This document shows positions 25,201 through 35,867 of a stretch of DNA of 64,000 nucleotides, one piece after another. Source of the stretch: Corinectria fuckeliana (lineage: Eukaryota > Ascomycota > Sordariomycetes > Hypocreales > Nectriaceae); the NCBI GenBank assembly GCA_019137255.1, contig WPDH01000008.1, forward strand, positions 1 through 64,000, read 5' to 3'. Under the pieces are notes generated by a model, which worked only from the letters and a program-made list of their open reading frames with translations, was not told where the DNA came from and ran no database searches. How positions within the stretch are numbered: the stretch's first letter is position 1; each line of letters starts with the position of its first letter. A program made the translations under genes and the position numbers.

Positions 25201-25370
25201 TTGCTGCATCCCCAGTTATGCGATCGAACAGTATATCCTCAAACTCGGGCTTACCGGAACCATCAACCGTTGCAAGCAGTTCGAGCGGGCGATCTCAGCC
25301 CTTAAGCTCCGCCTGTGTGGTTACCTTGCTTGCCGTCATTGGGGTTTTGAATCACTTCTGGACGATGTGA
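22277..25370 (+). CDS. CFEM-like secreted, probably GPI-anchored Pro/Ser/Gln-rich protein, frame cut by one TAG
   Basis: Exons 22277-22355, 22410-22498 and from 22557 onward; the introns are 54 and 58 bp. The N-terminus is a short signal-like stretch. Next comes a CFEM-like module, starting 'PACAVDCSRGL' with further Cys in 'DALCND', 'LFLCLTNSC' and 'SKCSG'. That is six of the usual eight cysteines, so it is divergent. CFEM domains bind haem or act as fungal wall/effector modules. Residues ~165-860 are low-complexity (P, S, G, Q). They are punctuated by small Cys/Asp islands such as 'EDCDTADDG', 'GGCSDADDGSETC' and 'EEDCDEADI'. The frame meets TAG at 25032-25034 (881 residues). The same frame then runs on for 111 codons to TGA at 25368-25370, ending in a Ser-rich stretch and hydrophobic tail ('ACVVTLLAVIGVLNHFW') like a GPI-attachment signal. 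The TAG may lie in an unrecognised intron, be read through, or be a mutation or sequencing error. Confidence 0.75.
24840..24911 (+). repeat. 18-bp coding tandem repeat, four units
   Basis: Four 18-bp units inside the CFEM-like gene encode successive six-residue blocks (A-R/H-T-I-E/D-L). The units differ mainly at third positions, so the repeated peptide is conserved better than the DNA. Confidence 0.85.
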
Positions 25371-26278
25371 TACACCATCAATCCCTTGAGCTCTATGAGC
25401 GGATGGTATTGACGAGATGGAAGGCGGTGAAGGATCCGGAAGACGTTAACATGTAATAGGGATGTCAGCATTGATTATTGTCGGGATATCGGTGGAAAGA
25501 GGCTACTGTTATTTTTCTATCCTTGTAAAGACTTTTAGACGAATTAGCTGAATTACATGAAGTTAGTGGTAGTAAGCTGCCTGGTTGAAGCCAATTGGAC
25601 TTTGATACACGTTATGTGACGAAATGTGAGGCCGAACTGCACCTCGGTGAGCAAAGTCCTAAAATGAACATGTCACACACAGCCTGAGCGCCTGGGAGAG
25701 GCTGAAAGGGTGTCGAGTCCAGCGTATTCATAGCAGCAGGTCTACCGACGCTTTGTGGCGAATGATTAACTACCATTGAGTAGTCTAACTCTTGACGCGA
25801 TGCCTAGCTCAGTATCGCAAGGGATCCCAGACAAACAATTCCAGAGATACCTGATCTCTGGCCAGGGGGCCAACAAAGCAGCCGGAGTTGAGTCGGCAGG
25901 GTGGTCTAAGAACCTAGGTAGGTAAGACTAACAAGAGAAAGAGAAAGAAGGAACTGAGACGGAGAATAAGCCAAAGCGTTCATCCAGAAACTCATACCGA
26001 TACACGAGCCCGTCACACACAAAGTGTTATTAAGGAAAAGACAACAAATCAAGGATAAGAAAAACCCCTTGCTTTTCCAGGTCGCGGCTTATTGATCCGG
26101 TTTGATGAAGCAATTCCCATCCCGATACTCCAGGTCATCCATTTATGGGAGTGATTCGCCCAGATTCCATGGCCGGTTCCGTGTGTTCGTTCCCATCATG
26201 GCTCATCAAGGTGAAGAAAAGTACGTCGCAGTAGTGGGGGCAAGGGGAACCACGGTTGAAAGGCAGTTCAGGGGGGGA
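25371..26278. other. Intergenic between convergent genes
   Basis: This holds the 3' region of the CFEM-like gene and the 3' region of the minus-strand orphan. It includes one 'cctaggtaggtaag' motif of the kind scattered through the intergenic DNA here. No gene is seen. Confidence 0.5.
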
Positions 26279-28414
26279 TCAGCGGGGACTCCAGTCATCG
26301 AGCCAAGGGTGGTTCTCGTCAAGGCCGGGGAAAACGGCGGGATCGATACTGCGCTCGCCGACAATGTTGCCAAGGGAGTGGGTGATCATCTGCTGGGTGG
26401 CGCGCTTGGAAGGGGCGAGAGGTAGGCTGATGCAGGGCGGGATTGGCGCGTAAGAGTCCAGCGCGGGGACCATGACGATGTTGTCGGAGACGTTGTCAGC
26501 CATGCGGCCGGTCTCGGTGCGGAAGCCGGCGGAAGTGGTGACTGGCCCGGTCGTGTCATCCTTCGTCCACCAAGTCCACTGGTGATACTCGCGGAGATGT
26601 CCGCGCTCGAGCCAGGGGTAGAGGTCTGGCTCGATGGCGCTCTTAGGAACAGAGCCGAAAGGACGCCAGCCCCAGAAGAGAGGCCAAGGATCGCGAAGAG
26701 TGAGCGTGTGCCGGTGCTGGAGGAGCTCCGCGCGAGGAACGTGTTCGTCGAGGTCCGGGTAGATGCGAGGCGTGTCGTCGTCCTGGTACGACTGCGGTGC
26801 TCCGGTCCAGGCGGCCGTGACAATGTCGGGACGGCCGAGGGTGCCATAGGAGCAGCAGCCTTCATCGAGGGTGTCGAGGAAGCGGCGGATCATGTCAAGA
26901 ATCTCGAGGTTGCCAAGGAGGAACAGGCCGTGCCACCAGAGAGCTACACGAGGTCGGCGCAGAGCAAATAGCCTAGCGAGGAACTCGAAGTCACCGTCGT
27001 CGAGATAGGGCTGGATGACGCTCTTGATGGCGGCGAACCAAGGGCTGACGAGGTTGCATTGAATGCTAGGCTGCCAAAAGATGCTCCATATAACGGGGCC
27101 TAGGGAATACTGGTGCATGCTAAGCGTCATGTAATATGGCAAGTCAAGATGGTACCGACGAATCGAATCGGCCAGGTTGGTCGTCGAGCTCCAATGCTTC
27201 CTCGGCTCTAGGACGGGCCGAGGGAACTGAGGCTGCAACTTGGCCGTTCGGTAGAAGGGGATAGCGAGTGTTGCCAGGAAGGCAGCTTTGATGGGAGAGA
27301 GCGGGACGGAAAGCGGGAGCCTTTCATGGACCTGCGATGGCTCCTGGACGATGCCAAACAGGCTGCAGAACTCAATGAGAAGCCTCACAGCCTCATGGTG
27401 GCTCGGCGCCTCGGCAGCCGGGTCGAGGCGGACCTGTCTGTGGGTGGCGACGACGAACTGCACGTCGCCTGTGCAGCAGGCCGCCCACGGAGAGAAGGGG
27501 CCGCCGGCGTCGTCGGCGGCCCAGCCCGGCTTCGGGGCGAGGATAGCACACAGCCACTGGACAAGATCCTCGGAGGCGCCGAGGGGCAGCTGGACCAGGA
27601 TCTCGCGGTGCGAAAGCCGGCCAACGACTTCCTTCGGGAACGGGTGGAGGCAGGACTCGGTGTAGTGGGCCCTCCGGCCCTGGAGCTGCAGCAGGCGGGT
27701 GGAGAAGATGTAGGACCAGCCCATGGTCAGGATGGCAAGCGCCTGCGGGGCACTTGACGCGCCGGCGGTGGAGGACGCCGGGTTCCCGTAGTGGCGGGCG
27801 CTCGGATCCGAAGCGACGCGGCACTCGACGGCGTCGGGGTAGGCGAGGCGGAAGTACTTTGCGGTGCCGGCGACGCGCGCGAGATCGAGGTCGTCTTCGA
27901 AGTACAGATGCGGCGTGTCGGCGTCCGGGACGAGCCAGGTGGGGGCGCCCGCGAGGAGGCCCTTCTTCGGGAGGGACCTGGGCAGCGGGGGCATGTCCTT
28001 GAGCATGACGTGCGGCTCGAGGTTTATGGGAAAGGCGCCGCGGGGGAAGGTCACGGCATACTCGTGGAAGGTCAGCCAGGTCTGGCGGCCGTCGTTGAAG
28101 ACGCGGCGGATGTCGGCGTCGCTGGGGATGAGGGCATCTTGGACGCCTCTGGGGACGCCGTGGAGCAGCTCCGTGGCGGGCGACGAGTCGGGCGTGGTGC
28201 CATGGCCCATCAGCGTCGCATCGGGAGCGCCCGCATCCGCATGAGGACGAGCACTCGCATCAACGGGCTGGGGTGCAGCGGGAGCCTCGGGGAGGCCGGC
28301 AACGACGGCGGAACTGCAATTCGAGGGGCCGTCGAAGCGGTCGCCCTGTTCGCCGTCACCGCCGCGGACCCAAGGCCGGACGTGGTCCATTCCCGGGTCC
28401 CAGTCCAACTGCAT
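26279..28414 (-). CDS. Conserved-looking fungal hypothetical protein, Trp/Pro-rich
   Basis: A long intronless frame with GC-rich codon use. I chose the ATG at 28414 ('MQLDWDPGMDHVRPW', 711 residues). The frame also allows ATG at 28522 (747 residues), but that added N-terminus is Ser/Leu-rich and less protein-like. Residues ~1-95 are Ala/Pro-rich and probably disordered. The rest is globular, with motifs 'TWLTFHEYAVTFPRGAFPINL', 'YFRLAYPDAVECRVA', 'ILTMGWSYIFSTRLLQLQGR', 'RPRVALWWHGLFLLGN' and 'YPWLERGHLREYHQWTWW'. The last motif recurs in a family of Sordariomycete hypothetical proteins that I recognise only by appearance. There is no signal peptide, clear membrane helix or catalytic motif. 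Function unknown. Confidence 0.75.
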   Translation of the reverse strand: MQLDWDPGMDHVRPWVRGGDGEQGDRFDGPSNCSSAVVAGLPEAPAAPQPVDASARPHADAGAPDATLMGHGTTPDSSPATELLHGVPRGVQDALIPSDADIRRVFNDGRQTWLTFHEYAVTFPRGAFPINLEPHVMLKDMPPLPRSLPKKGLLAGAPTWLVPDADTPHLYFEDDLDLARVAGTAKYFRLAYPDAVECRVASDPSARHYGNPASSTAGASSAPQALAILTMGWSYIFSTRLLQLQGRRAHYTESCLHPFPKEVVGRLSHREILVQLPLGASEDLVQWLCAILAPKPGWAADDAGGPFSPWAACCTGDVQFVVATHRQVRLDPAAEAPSHHEAVRLLIEFCSLFGIVQEPSQVHERLPLSVPLSPIKAAFLATLAIPFYRTAKLQPQFPRPVLEPRKHWSSTTNLADSIRRYHLDLPYYMTLSMHQYSLGPVIWSIFWQPSIQCNLVSPWFAAIKSVIQPYLDDGDFEFLARLFALRRPRVALWWHGLFLLGNLEILDMIRRFLDTLDEGCCSYGTLGRPDIVTAAWTGAPQSYQDDDTPRIYPDLDEHVPRAELLQHRHTLTLRDPWPLFWGWRPFGSVPKSAIEPDLYPWLERGHLREYHQWTWWTKDDTTGPVTTSAGFRTETGRMADNVSDNIVMVPALDSYAPIPPCISLPLAPSKRATQQMITHSLGNIVGERSIDPAVFPGLDENHPWLDDWSPR

Positions 28415-28902
28415 GACGAAGCGGGTGAAGCGAGGGAGGGCAGCAGTCTCTCGAGAGCGGCTCGCAGAGAGGGAATGAACAGAGACGGCCAAGCTGTAGA
28501 CGGAAGAGCCAAGCAACAACACGTGTCGCGAGTGAGCGCGAGTGCGTAGTGGGCGCGGGTGTAAGCCAGAGAGGGCAGGGCAGAAGACTCGATAGAGTGT
28601 GAGAAGACGAGAGGAGCAAAATAGAGGGGGGTGGCAAGCTGGAGGTCAGAAAGAGGGAGAGGCTGAACAATGGCCGTGGTGATTGACGCCGGGAATCCGT
28701 CCAAGATATAAGAATCAGCGAAGCGGCAGAGATGCAGGACCTTGACTGCATAGATTCGGGTTGGAGCGGATGCGGGCTGGACTATTGGAGCACGGCGGGC
28801 CTCATCTCGCCAGCTACTTGGTAGCGACGGGCCTCCAACCCTCCCTCCGGCTCTCCCTCCATGCATCCATCCCGTCTGCTTAGACTTGGCTTGGATCGGG
28901 CG

Positions 28903-28908
28903 GGCTGG

Positions 28909-28928
<20 letters not shown>
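28903..28928. repeat. (GGCT)n microsatellite
   Basis: About six and a half copies of GGCT upstream of the orphan gene. Confidence 0.85.
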
Positions 28929-28939
<11 letters not shown>

Positions 28940-29923
28940 CTGAGCCTGATCCTGAGCCCGAGGGGGAGGGGGGCGGAGCGGAGCGCGGTCGGTTGGAGGC
29001 GAAAGTCTGAGGAAAAAGATGCAGAGAGACTGCGGGAGCGTGCATGTCGCAGATCCCGGTTGCGGGAGATTGGGGGACCCGGGTGTTTTCTTGTCAGAGA
29101 GGCTTGCCGGGTTACCGGGGTGTTATGTCGGGAAGCGGAGTGACGGCGGAGGCGGCGGAGAAGGCAAGACGACACGGGAGAGGCGAGGAGTTACATGGAC
29201 GAGGGACGAGGACGACGCGAGCGAAGACGAGGACGACAACAGGACGACGACGACGAGAGGACGACGACGAGGGCGTGAATGAGACCAACAAGGCGGCGAC
29301 AGAGACGGCAACGGCAAGGAAGAGGCGATTCAGGTTACCTGTAGCAGTCCAGTACATAACAGCAGTCTACCTACTTACCTGGTAGGTACAAAGCAGTATC
29401 AAGTTGGCAAGTGGGAATGGATAACACGATAGGTCCAGGGGCGCAGAAAGGTTGATTTCGAGGATGGATTCATGGATCATGGGTCTAGAAACGCCGTCTA
29501 GGATACAGCCTGGACCCCTCTGGGATAGGGACACGCTGCAGCGGGTTGAGGGAAACGACATGGGATGGGATGGGGGGGGGAATGGTTGAAAATGCAGGAA
29601 TCGTGCAGAAACAGCTTGTAAAGTACAAGATTGAGCTTGTTGGAGTTGAGAGTCTTGGGGTTCTTTTTGGGGGGGGGCATTGCGCATGGGGCAGGGACAA
29701 GGGGATCAGAGACATGGGTGCTTTTCTTCCTTGCGCCGCAACTGACAGCCGCGTGGAGAGGTGTCACTTTTGTTCCCCCGTCGGGTGGATGACGATGTGG
29801 AGGTGAAAGAGGGTACGGTACGGGCCAGCACATGGCGTACTACTCGGGTAGATTATGTGCTGCGTTGGTACTTACAGCAGGTAGACTAAACACTTGGAGG
29901 CAAGTCTAGTATGTATGTACTAG

Positions 29924-29966
29924 GCGCTAGAGGTGCTAGAGGTGCTAGAGGTGCTAGAGGTACTAG
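29924..29966. repeat. 9-bp tandem repeat (GGTGCTAGA)n
   Basis: About four and a half copies of a 9-bp unit; the last copy is altered (GGTACTAG). Confidence 0.85.
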
Positions 29967-30496
29967 CAGGTATTTGCTGTGCGGGCGAGTGGATGAGAGA
30001 CATGGATACGCGAGAGAGAACAGGATGGAGACGAAGGGAGACAGAGACAGTCGGGGAAACCTGCATAAGAATGTCAGTTGAGGAACAGAGACAACATGTG
30101 AGTATGGGAGGGAGTGGGTGAAGATGGCAGAAGACGGGACACAACATGAAAAGAGGGCAGATCTACGTTCTATTCATAGAGTACTCTACTCTACGTACTC
30201 TACTCCTACACCGTCTCGCCCGTCCTTTGTAAGTGGAAGTGGAAGTGCATCGGAGGGAGTAGGCCTACCACGCACCTCTTCGCAACAAGTACCTCCCTCG
30301 TACATGGCAAGGCCGGTTCGTGACGAGTCTTCCCTTTTCTTTTTCCTTTCTTTTTTCTTATGCCCTTTCGCATTTGTTTATTTCCCTCTGGACCGTGCGG
30401 GCGTTGTTGGGGCCACAAGACGCACACGGCCATGCACCCACGGCCGGGCGGTTCTGCGTCCCGTGGTTTCCATCCCTGGTTGGATCGTGGGTGTGT

Positions 30497-30556
30497 GTGA
30501 TGCGTGATGCGTGATGCGTGATGCGTGATGCGACGGGTACTTGCTTGCTTGCTTGC
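30497..30556. repeat. (GTGATGC)n and (TTGC)n arrays
   Basis: Five 7-bp units at 30497-30532 are followed 8 bp later by (TTGC)4 at 30541-30556. Both are noncoding. Confidence 0.85.
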
Positions 30557-31182
30557 TGAGACACCGAGTAAAGACAAGAGGATAGTGACTCGGGAGAACA
30601 TGGCGGCATCTCGTGCAAAGGTGCAGCAGAAGAGACGCAGACGAGGGGGGGGCTGATGGGCAAAGACGCCCAGAGTCTCAGAGATCGGAGCTTGCCTACC
30701 TTGCCTTACCGACCCTTTGAAGGTTGCCGTCGTCGCTCACCCCCTCGGCCCTATCATGGCGCCGGAGGGGACCAGTTCCAGGCCGGCGGGAGATGTCGCA
30801 CTTTGGCCCCTTGTTCAACCCCCCCCCGTTCAGCCCGTTCCGCGACCCCTCCACTACGGCTGCGCGTCCGGGGGGGAAGCGTTCCCACTGCTTTCAGCTG
30901 TCCACGGCATTCCGCGGCGTGCTCCGTCATCACTTGCCTCCTGATGCCCTCCCCCCCTTGCAGCTGAATTGGGTCTCTGGGTACTACATAGACTAGCACG
31001 TACATTAGGTGCGCGACGCAGGAGGATTATATAACCGCCTGGGCTCCTAGCGGGGCTACGATGCCGCGTCAGATACCTGGTACCGTGTCTGATTCGTAGT
31101 CTGCTCCGGCGTCGAAACCGGGCCTCGCTCTCGCTGGCAGGACTTGGCCTTGGCCGGTCCGTTTTGCAACTTCCAACTTGCA

Positions 31183-31222
31183 AGTCAGCCAGGTCAGCCA
31201 GGTCAGCCAGGTCAGCCAGCCA
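31183..31222. repeat. 9-bp tandem repeat (CAGGTCAGC)n
   Basis: About four copies of a 9-bp unit, followed by a C11 run. Noncoding. Confidence 0.85.
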
Positions 31223-32022
31223 GTCCCCCCCCCCCCGCTCGTGATTCTCGACGACCGGATCCTAGGGACGGACTAGCAGGTCTACCTAAATGGGGTGGTG
31301 CACCTATCCAGCTGGCTCGTGTCAGTTACCTAAACCTAGTCGATAGCGGCGTAAGACGGCGGCAACAAAAGAAAAGAAAAAGTGAAAAAAGTAAAAGGTA
31401 AGTAGAGTACGGCGAAAGGTGAGAGGTAATTACTAAGTAGGCAACCTTTTCACGCCTTGGCACCTTCGGAGGGGGAAGAAGAAAAGAAAAAAAAAAAGGA
31501 AAAAAAAAAACACGTTCTCTTCCGCAAGCAAAGCAAGCGGCGCATGGACGTGCCGCGGGACCTAAGTATCTAGCTTGGAGGGAAAAAATTTCACGGCGCT
31601 GCGAGACACCAGAACTGAGAATCCCGCCCCCACACACGAATCGCGCCTCAGGTTCTCACCTTAGATAGTCGACGCCAGGCTCGAATAGATAACGCTTTCG
31701 AGACTCGAGTCCCGCTTCGCACTTCTGCAAAGCCGCCGTTGCAACCAGCGCTCCTCCACTGTGAGGATTCTTCACTTGTTCATTTTTGCACTTTCATCAC
31801 TTCCGTCGCGTTCGGTTCCCTTTTGCCTCAGCCTGCTTCCGAGTCCTGTCCCGCTACCGGCTTTCCGACCGTTGGCTGATCTGTTCACCCTATCAGCTCA
31901 GCAGAAAAGAGACGGGGAAAAAAAAATTATACCCACCTGCGTCTTCTCCGCCTCGAAGAAGCAACTTTGCTTCCCGCCATCCAAAACTACCCTTACCTAC
32001 CTACCTCCCACACCGACACACA

Positions 32023-33341
32023 ATGAAGAGCAAACGTGCCAGAGACGCTGGAGAGGCTGATGACAAACATGTCGATCACGTTGACGTCGAGGCGCCTCCC
32101 AAGAAGCGCAAGCGCAGCGACGACGACGCCGCCGCCGCCGCTGACGTGAAGAAGGTCAAGAAGGATAAGAAGGACAAGAAGCACAAGAAGGAGAGCCGCA
32201 AGGAGCGCAAGGACAAGCGCAAGGACCTCCAGGATCTGCCCGAGCACGATGACGAAGTCGTAGAGGACGATTCGCCAATGGCCGATGCCGACTCCGCGCC
32301 TGCTACTGCTCCAGCTGCAGCCGCGGCCGCCGAGGACAAGCCCTCAAAGAAGGACAAAAAGGACAAAAAGGACAAGAAGGACAAGAAGGACAAGAAGAAG
32401 AGCAAGAAGGAGAAGAAGGTCAAGGATGAACCGGAGCCCGCAAACGCCGATGCCGACGCCGACGCCGATGCCACTGCTGCTGCCGCCGACTCCGAAGTCA
32501 AGGACGCCGCCCCCAAGGACAAGAAGAAGAGCAAAAAGGACAAGAAGGAAAAGAAGCAAAAGGCCGCCCAGGAGCCCGACGCCAATGGCACCGCCGCCGC
32601 CGCCGCCGACCCCGACGCGGACGCCGCCAACACCTCGTCCGAAAAGGCCGACCGCCACATCGTCTTTGTCGGCAACCTCCCTTACACCGCCACGGCAAAG
32701 ACCATCGAAGCCCATTTCGCCTCGCTCTCCCCCGTGTCTGTTCGCTGCATGAGCGACCCCGGCGACTCCAAGCCGTGCCGTGGAATCGCCTTTGTCGAGT
32801 TTGCCAAGGTCTGGCACATGCGGACCTGCCTGGACAAGTTTCACCACTCCATGTTCGACGACGGCGACTCTCCTCCTCGTCGCATTAACGTTGAGCTGAC
32901 GTGAGTTTTTCTTCATTCTTTGTTCCCCTCCTCCCTCTCTCTACCGTCTATCGTTTGTGGCTTTGGTTGTTTGTCTTGCTACGAGTATGTCCTGTCCAAC
33001 CCTACCCAGAAACATGGCTGGGCTAGGCTGGGCCGGGCTGAGCGAGCCTGCATGTGTGTCACATTGAAGCATCTTCCCCAAATGCGACTCCGTTTAGGAT
33101 CATGACTGACCAGCTCTTTTTCCTGTTCAACAGTGCCGGCGGTGGAGGCAAGACCCAACAACGCCAAGACAAGATCAAGGAGAAGAACCGCAAGCTCGAT
33201 GAGAACCGAACCAAGCGCATCGAGCGTGAGAACACGGTCAAGCAGGAGGGCAAACCCAACGGCAACACTCCCACCGAGAAGCACATGCAGGACACCATCC
33301 ACCCCAGTCGCCGCGCCCGGGTTCCCGGGAGCGCCTTCTAG
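32023..33341 (+). CDS. NOP6-like RNA-binding protein (small-subunit biogenesis)
   Basis: Nucleolar RRM protein resembling yeast Nop6, which helps early 40S assembly. Exons 32023-32900 and 33134-33341, with a 233-bp intron (GTGAGT...ACAG) that restores 'RRINVELTAGGGGKT'. The product is 361 residues. The N-terminal ~205 residues are strongly charged, alternating KDKK/KKSK lysine tracts with Ala/Asp runs, and should be disordered and nucleolar. One RRM spans ~210-295, with RNP2 'HIVFVGNLPY' and an RNP1-like 'RGIAFVEFAK'. The C-terminal 'KTQQRQDKIKEKNRKLDE' helix and the end 'HPSRRARVPGSAF' are typical of fungal Nop6. The N-terminus is longer than in yeast (225 residues). The start is the first ATG after a CT-rich leader. 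Confidence 0.92.
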
Positions 33342-34449
33342 GCCCTTTCCACTGTCGATCCTCGGTCCTTCGATCCTCGATCCTTGGACCGGCTTCTCTG
33401 CGCCCTCTAATCCTCGTGTAATGCCTGCTCGCCTAGGGGCCCTACCCCGGATCTGGCCCAGGTTGGCCCTCGCCGGTTGCACGAAAATGCTTTCTCATCG
33501 CAACGCTGGATCTCGCTCGGTTGGGTGTTTTTTTTGTTTCATCATCGGAAGAAAAGAAAAGTTTTTCGAGTCGTCTTTTTTTTGTAGACATGGACAGAGA
33601 TAGATACCCAAGGAATTGGAATGTTAACCTCCACAATGAATAGACATGAATTTTCAGAAACATGAAAGATCCGAACAGAGTTGTCTCTCAAGCCTAGAAT
33701 GCAATGCCGTCTCCACATCATGTCTAAATCCACAAGTCTTCAAGCTAGCTCAAACCATGCTGCCTGCCCTTCCACATGACAGAACATCGAATTCAGTCTA
33801 CAACGACCAAGCGAGAAAATCACGGGACTCGCACAGGCAAACAACAGCAAGGAGCGTTGCGCGACGAAATCGGGATCAAATAAGCTAGACAAGAGACGGG
33901 GGCAGCTTGCGAGACCAAAGCCTCCTTCTAAGCAGCAGCAGATGTCATCATTTCCAGCAAAACTGATGCACTATGAGAAAGATAGCTAACTTCTAAAGAC
34001 CCTCAAATCAAGTCTCGTCTAGAGCCTTAGTAAACCGGAACGCGGGGATGGAAGTCTCGAGACATCACCAAAGAGACAGCAAACCCTTCCCCCCCTTCGC
34101 ACTCTCTTGACCCGGACCCGCTGGTGAGCGGCGACGGGCCGCAGTCCAGCCATGAAGGCGACGAGAATAAAGCCAAGCTTCCAAATGCAGACCGGTTCTT
34201 GAATTACTCGCAATGTCGGTATAAACTCCTCCGCGAGGAGGTAATGAAATCGGGCGGGCAAAAAAAAAACACAAGAAAATAGGTCATTCAAGAACCGTGT
34301 GGCGGACAGGCCATCATGTATGTAGTAGTAAGAGGGAAAGGGGGCCCGAAGATAACCGAGGGCCGCCGTCTTGTATCGCCAAATCTTCCTTGTCCAGGAA
34401 ACCATGGTGCGTCATGTTGCGTTATCGAAATCAGCCAAGCCTAGATTCT
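33342..34449. other. Intergenic between convergent NOP6 and rac1
   Basis: Holds both 3' UTRs. A poly-A/poly-T rich stretch occurs near 33530-33590 and an A9 run near 34261. No gene is seen. Confidence 0.5.
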
Positions 34450-35391
34450 CTACAGAATGGAGCACTTGGGCTTCTTCTTGTTGGAGCCTTGCGGTCGGGG
34501 GTTCAATACGGCCCTACACGGTGGTTAGCGAAGTCGCAGGGGTAAAGAGGCGAAGGTATGGGCTGACCGAATGGCCTCGTCAAAGACGCTCTTCAAATTC
34601 CTTTGGGTCAGAGCAGAGCACTCGAGGTACTTGTAGGCCTTGATCTCCTTGGCGCAAACAAGCGCCTGCTCGTACGAAACGGGTTCCATGCGCTTCTGGC
34701 GCAGAGACTCGAGCGTCTTGGCATCCTCTCTCAGATCAAGCTTGGTGCCCACCAGGATGATGGGGATATTCGGCGCGTGATGATCGATTTCAGGGTACCA
34801 CTAGATCAGGTGTGTCAACGGTCGATCCCACGGCAACGGTGCGATGCGAGGTGTTGGGGCTGCGCCGTCGTACCTTGGCCTTTACGTTATCAAAGGACGG
34901 AGGGCTGACGATAGAAAAGCAGATCAGGAACACGTCGGTTTGGGGGTACGACAACGGTCGCAGTCGGTCGTAGTCCTCCTGTCCCGCAGTGTCCCACAGG
35001 CCTAGGCTGATGGGCTTACCATCGACCATTACGCTCGCCGAGTAGTTGTCGAAGCTGGACCGCGGATCGCATTAGCCAGGCCGGTCAGTCAAACGGGTGG
35101 GCGCGGGAGAGAACGAACACTGTGGGGATGTATTCTCCGGGGAAGGCATTCGTGGTGTAAGAAATGAGCAGGCACGTCTGTAGCGGGAGTCAGCACGTGT
35201 GCGTCGCCGTCGCCGCCGTCGTCGCTGTCGTCTGACGGCGGCGACCCTTTGAGAAGCTGGAACTGACCTTGCCAACGGCACCGTCGCCAGTCACCACACA
35301 CTGTACCAGCGGTCAGCAAACCCCATGATTGCGTCAGATGGAGGAGGGACGACCGGCGAACCTTCAAAGATTGCACCCCGGGCTGAGCCAT
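34450..35391 (-). CDS. rac1: Rac-type Rho GTPase
   Basis: A membrane-anchored molecular switch controlling polarised growth, actin and NADPH-oxidase signalling in filamentous fungi. Six exons on the minus strand: 35391-35362, 35300-35268, 35177-35119, 35054-34874, 34800-34568 and 34513-34450. The introns are 61, 90, 64, 73 and 54 bp, all GT..AG. They join exactly to 199 residues, the normal fungal Rac length. All GTPase motifs are intact: P-loop GDGAVGKT, effector region 'YIPTVFDNYS', 'WDTAGQEDYDRLRPLSYPQ', TKLD, and CSAL. The Rho insert ('KTLESLRQKRMEPVS') confirms the Rho family. 'ALTQRNLKSVFDEAIRAVL' and the polybasic tail 'GSNKKKPKCSIL' indicate Rac rather than Cdc42 or RhoA. The CSIL end predicts geranylgeranylation. 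Confidence 0.96.
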
Positions 35392-35802
35392 TGCTGCGGC
35401 TGCGTATGGGCAAGATGGGATGGATGATGGATATCGAAGGGACGACTATGCCGGCGATGGAGGTTCGAGGTCGGCTAAGCAGGTCGGCGGTAATGCGGTG
35501 GGGATGTTCGTGTATGCGAGGGAGGGACCGAGAGAGGGGACGATGGATAGATAGATGGTTCGGCAGTAGGAGGGGAGAAGACGAATGCGAAGAATGGTCG
35601 GAGTTTGGGGGGAGAAAATCCCAGGCAGGGAAGGGAGTCGAGCTAGAATCGTAGGAGGAGTTTCAAGGCTGCATAAAGGTCAGAGAGGAGTTGACACAAG
35701 CGAATCGTGGTTCACGCGTTTTGTGCCGCAGGAGGTGAGGCCACAGCACAGCCCGCCGGAAGAGGAGGAGGAGGTTCAGCGCCGGGAGTGATCCACTGGG
35801 GC

Positions 35803-35867
35803 TGGCTGGGCTGCTGGGCTGCTGGGCTGCTGGGCTGCTGGGCTGCTGGGCTGCTGGGCTGCTGGAT
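35803..35867. repeat. 8-bp tandem repeat (GCTGGGCT)n
   Basis: About eight head-to-tail copies of an 8-bp unit, roughly 410 bp upstream of the rac1 start codon, so possibly within its promoter. Confidence 0.85.

Larger units (their letters stand above)
28415..32022. other. Long intergenic region with simple repeats
   Basis: A 3.6-kb divergent intergenic region between the orphan (minus) and NOP6 (plus). It contains several short tandem arrays listed separately, homopolymer runs (poly-A at 31485-31510, poly-C at 31226-31236) and TACCTAGG-like motifs. Open frames on both strands are short or antisense artefacts. A TC/CT-rich leader (about 31750-32020) precedes the NOP6 start. Confidence 0.55.

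Noticed and set aside
28210..29175. 321-codon minus-strand frame upstream of and overlapping the orphan gene
   Set aside because: Different frame from the well-supported orphan CDS, Pro/Ser-rich and without motifs.
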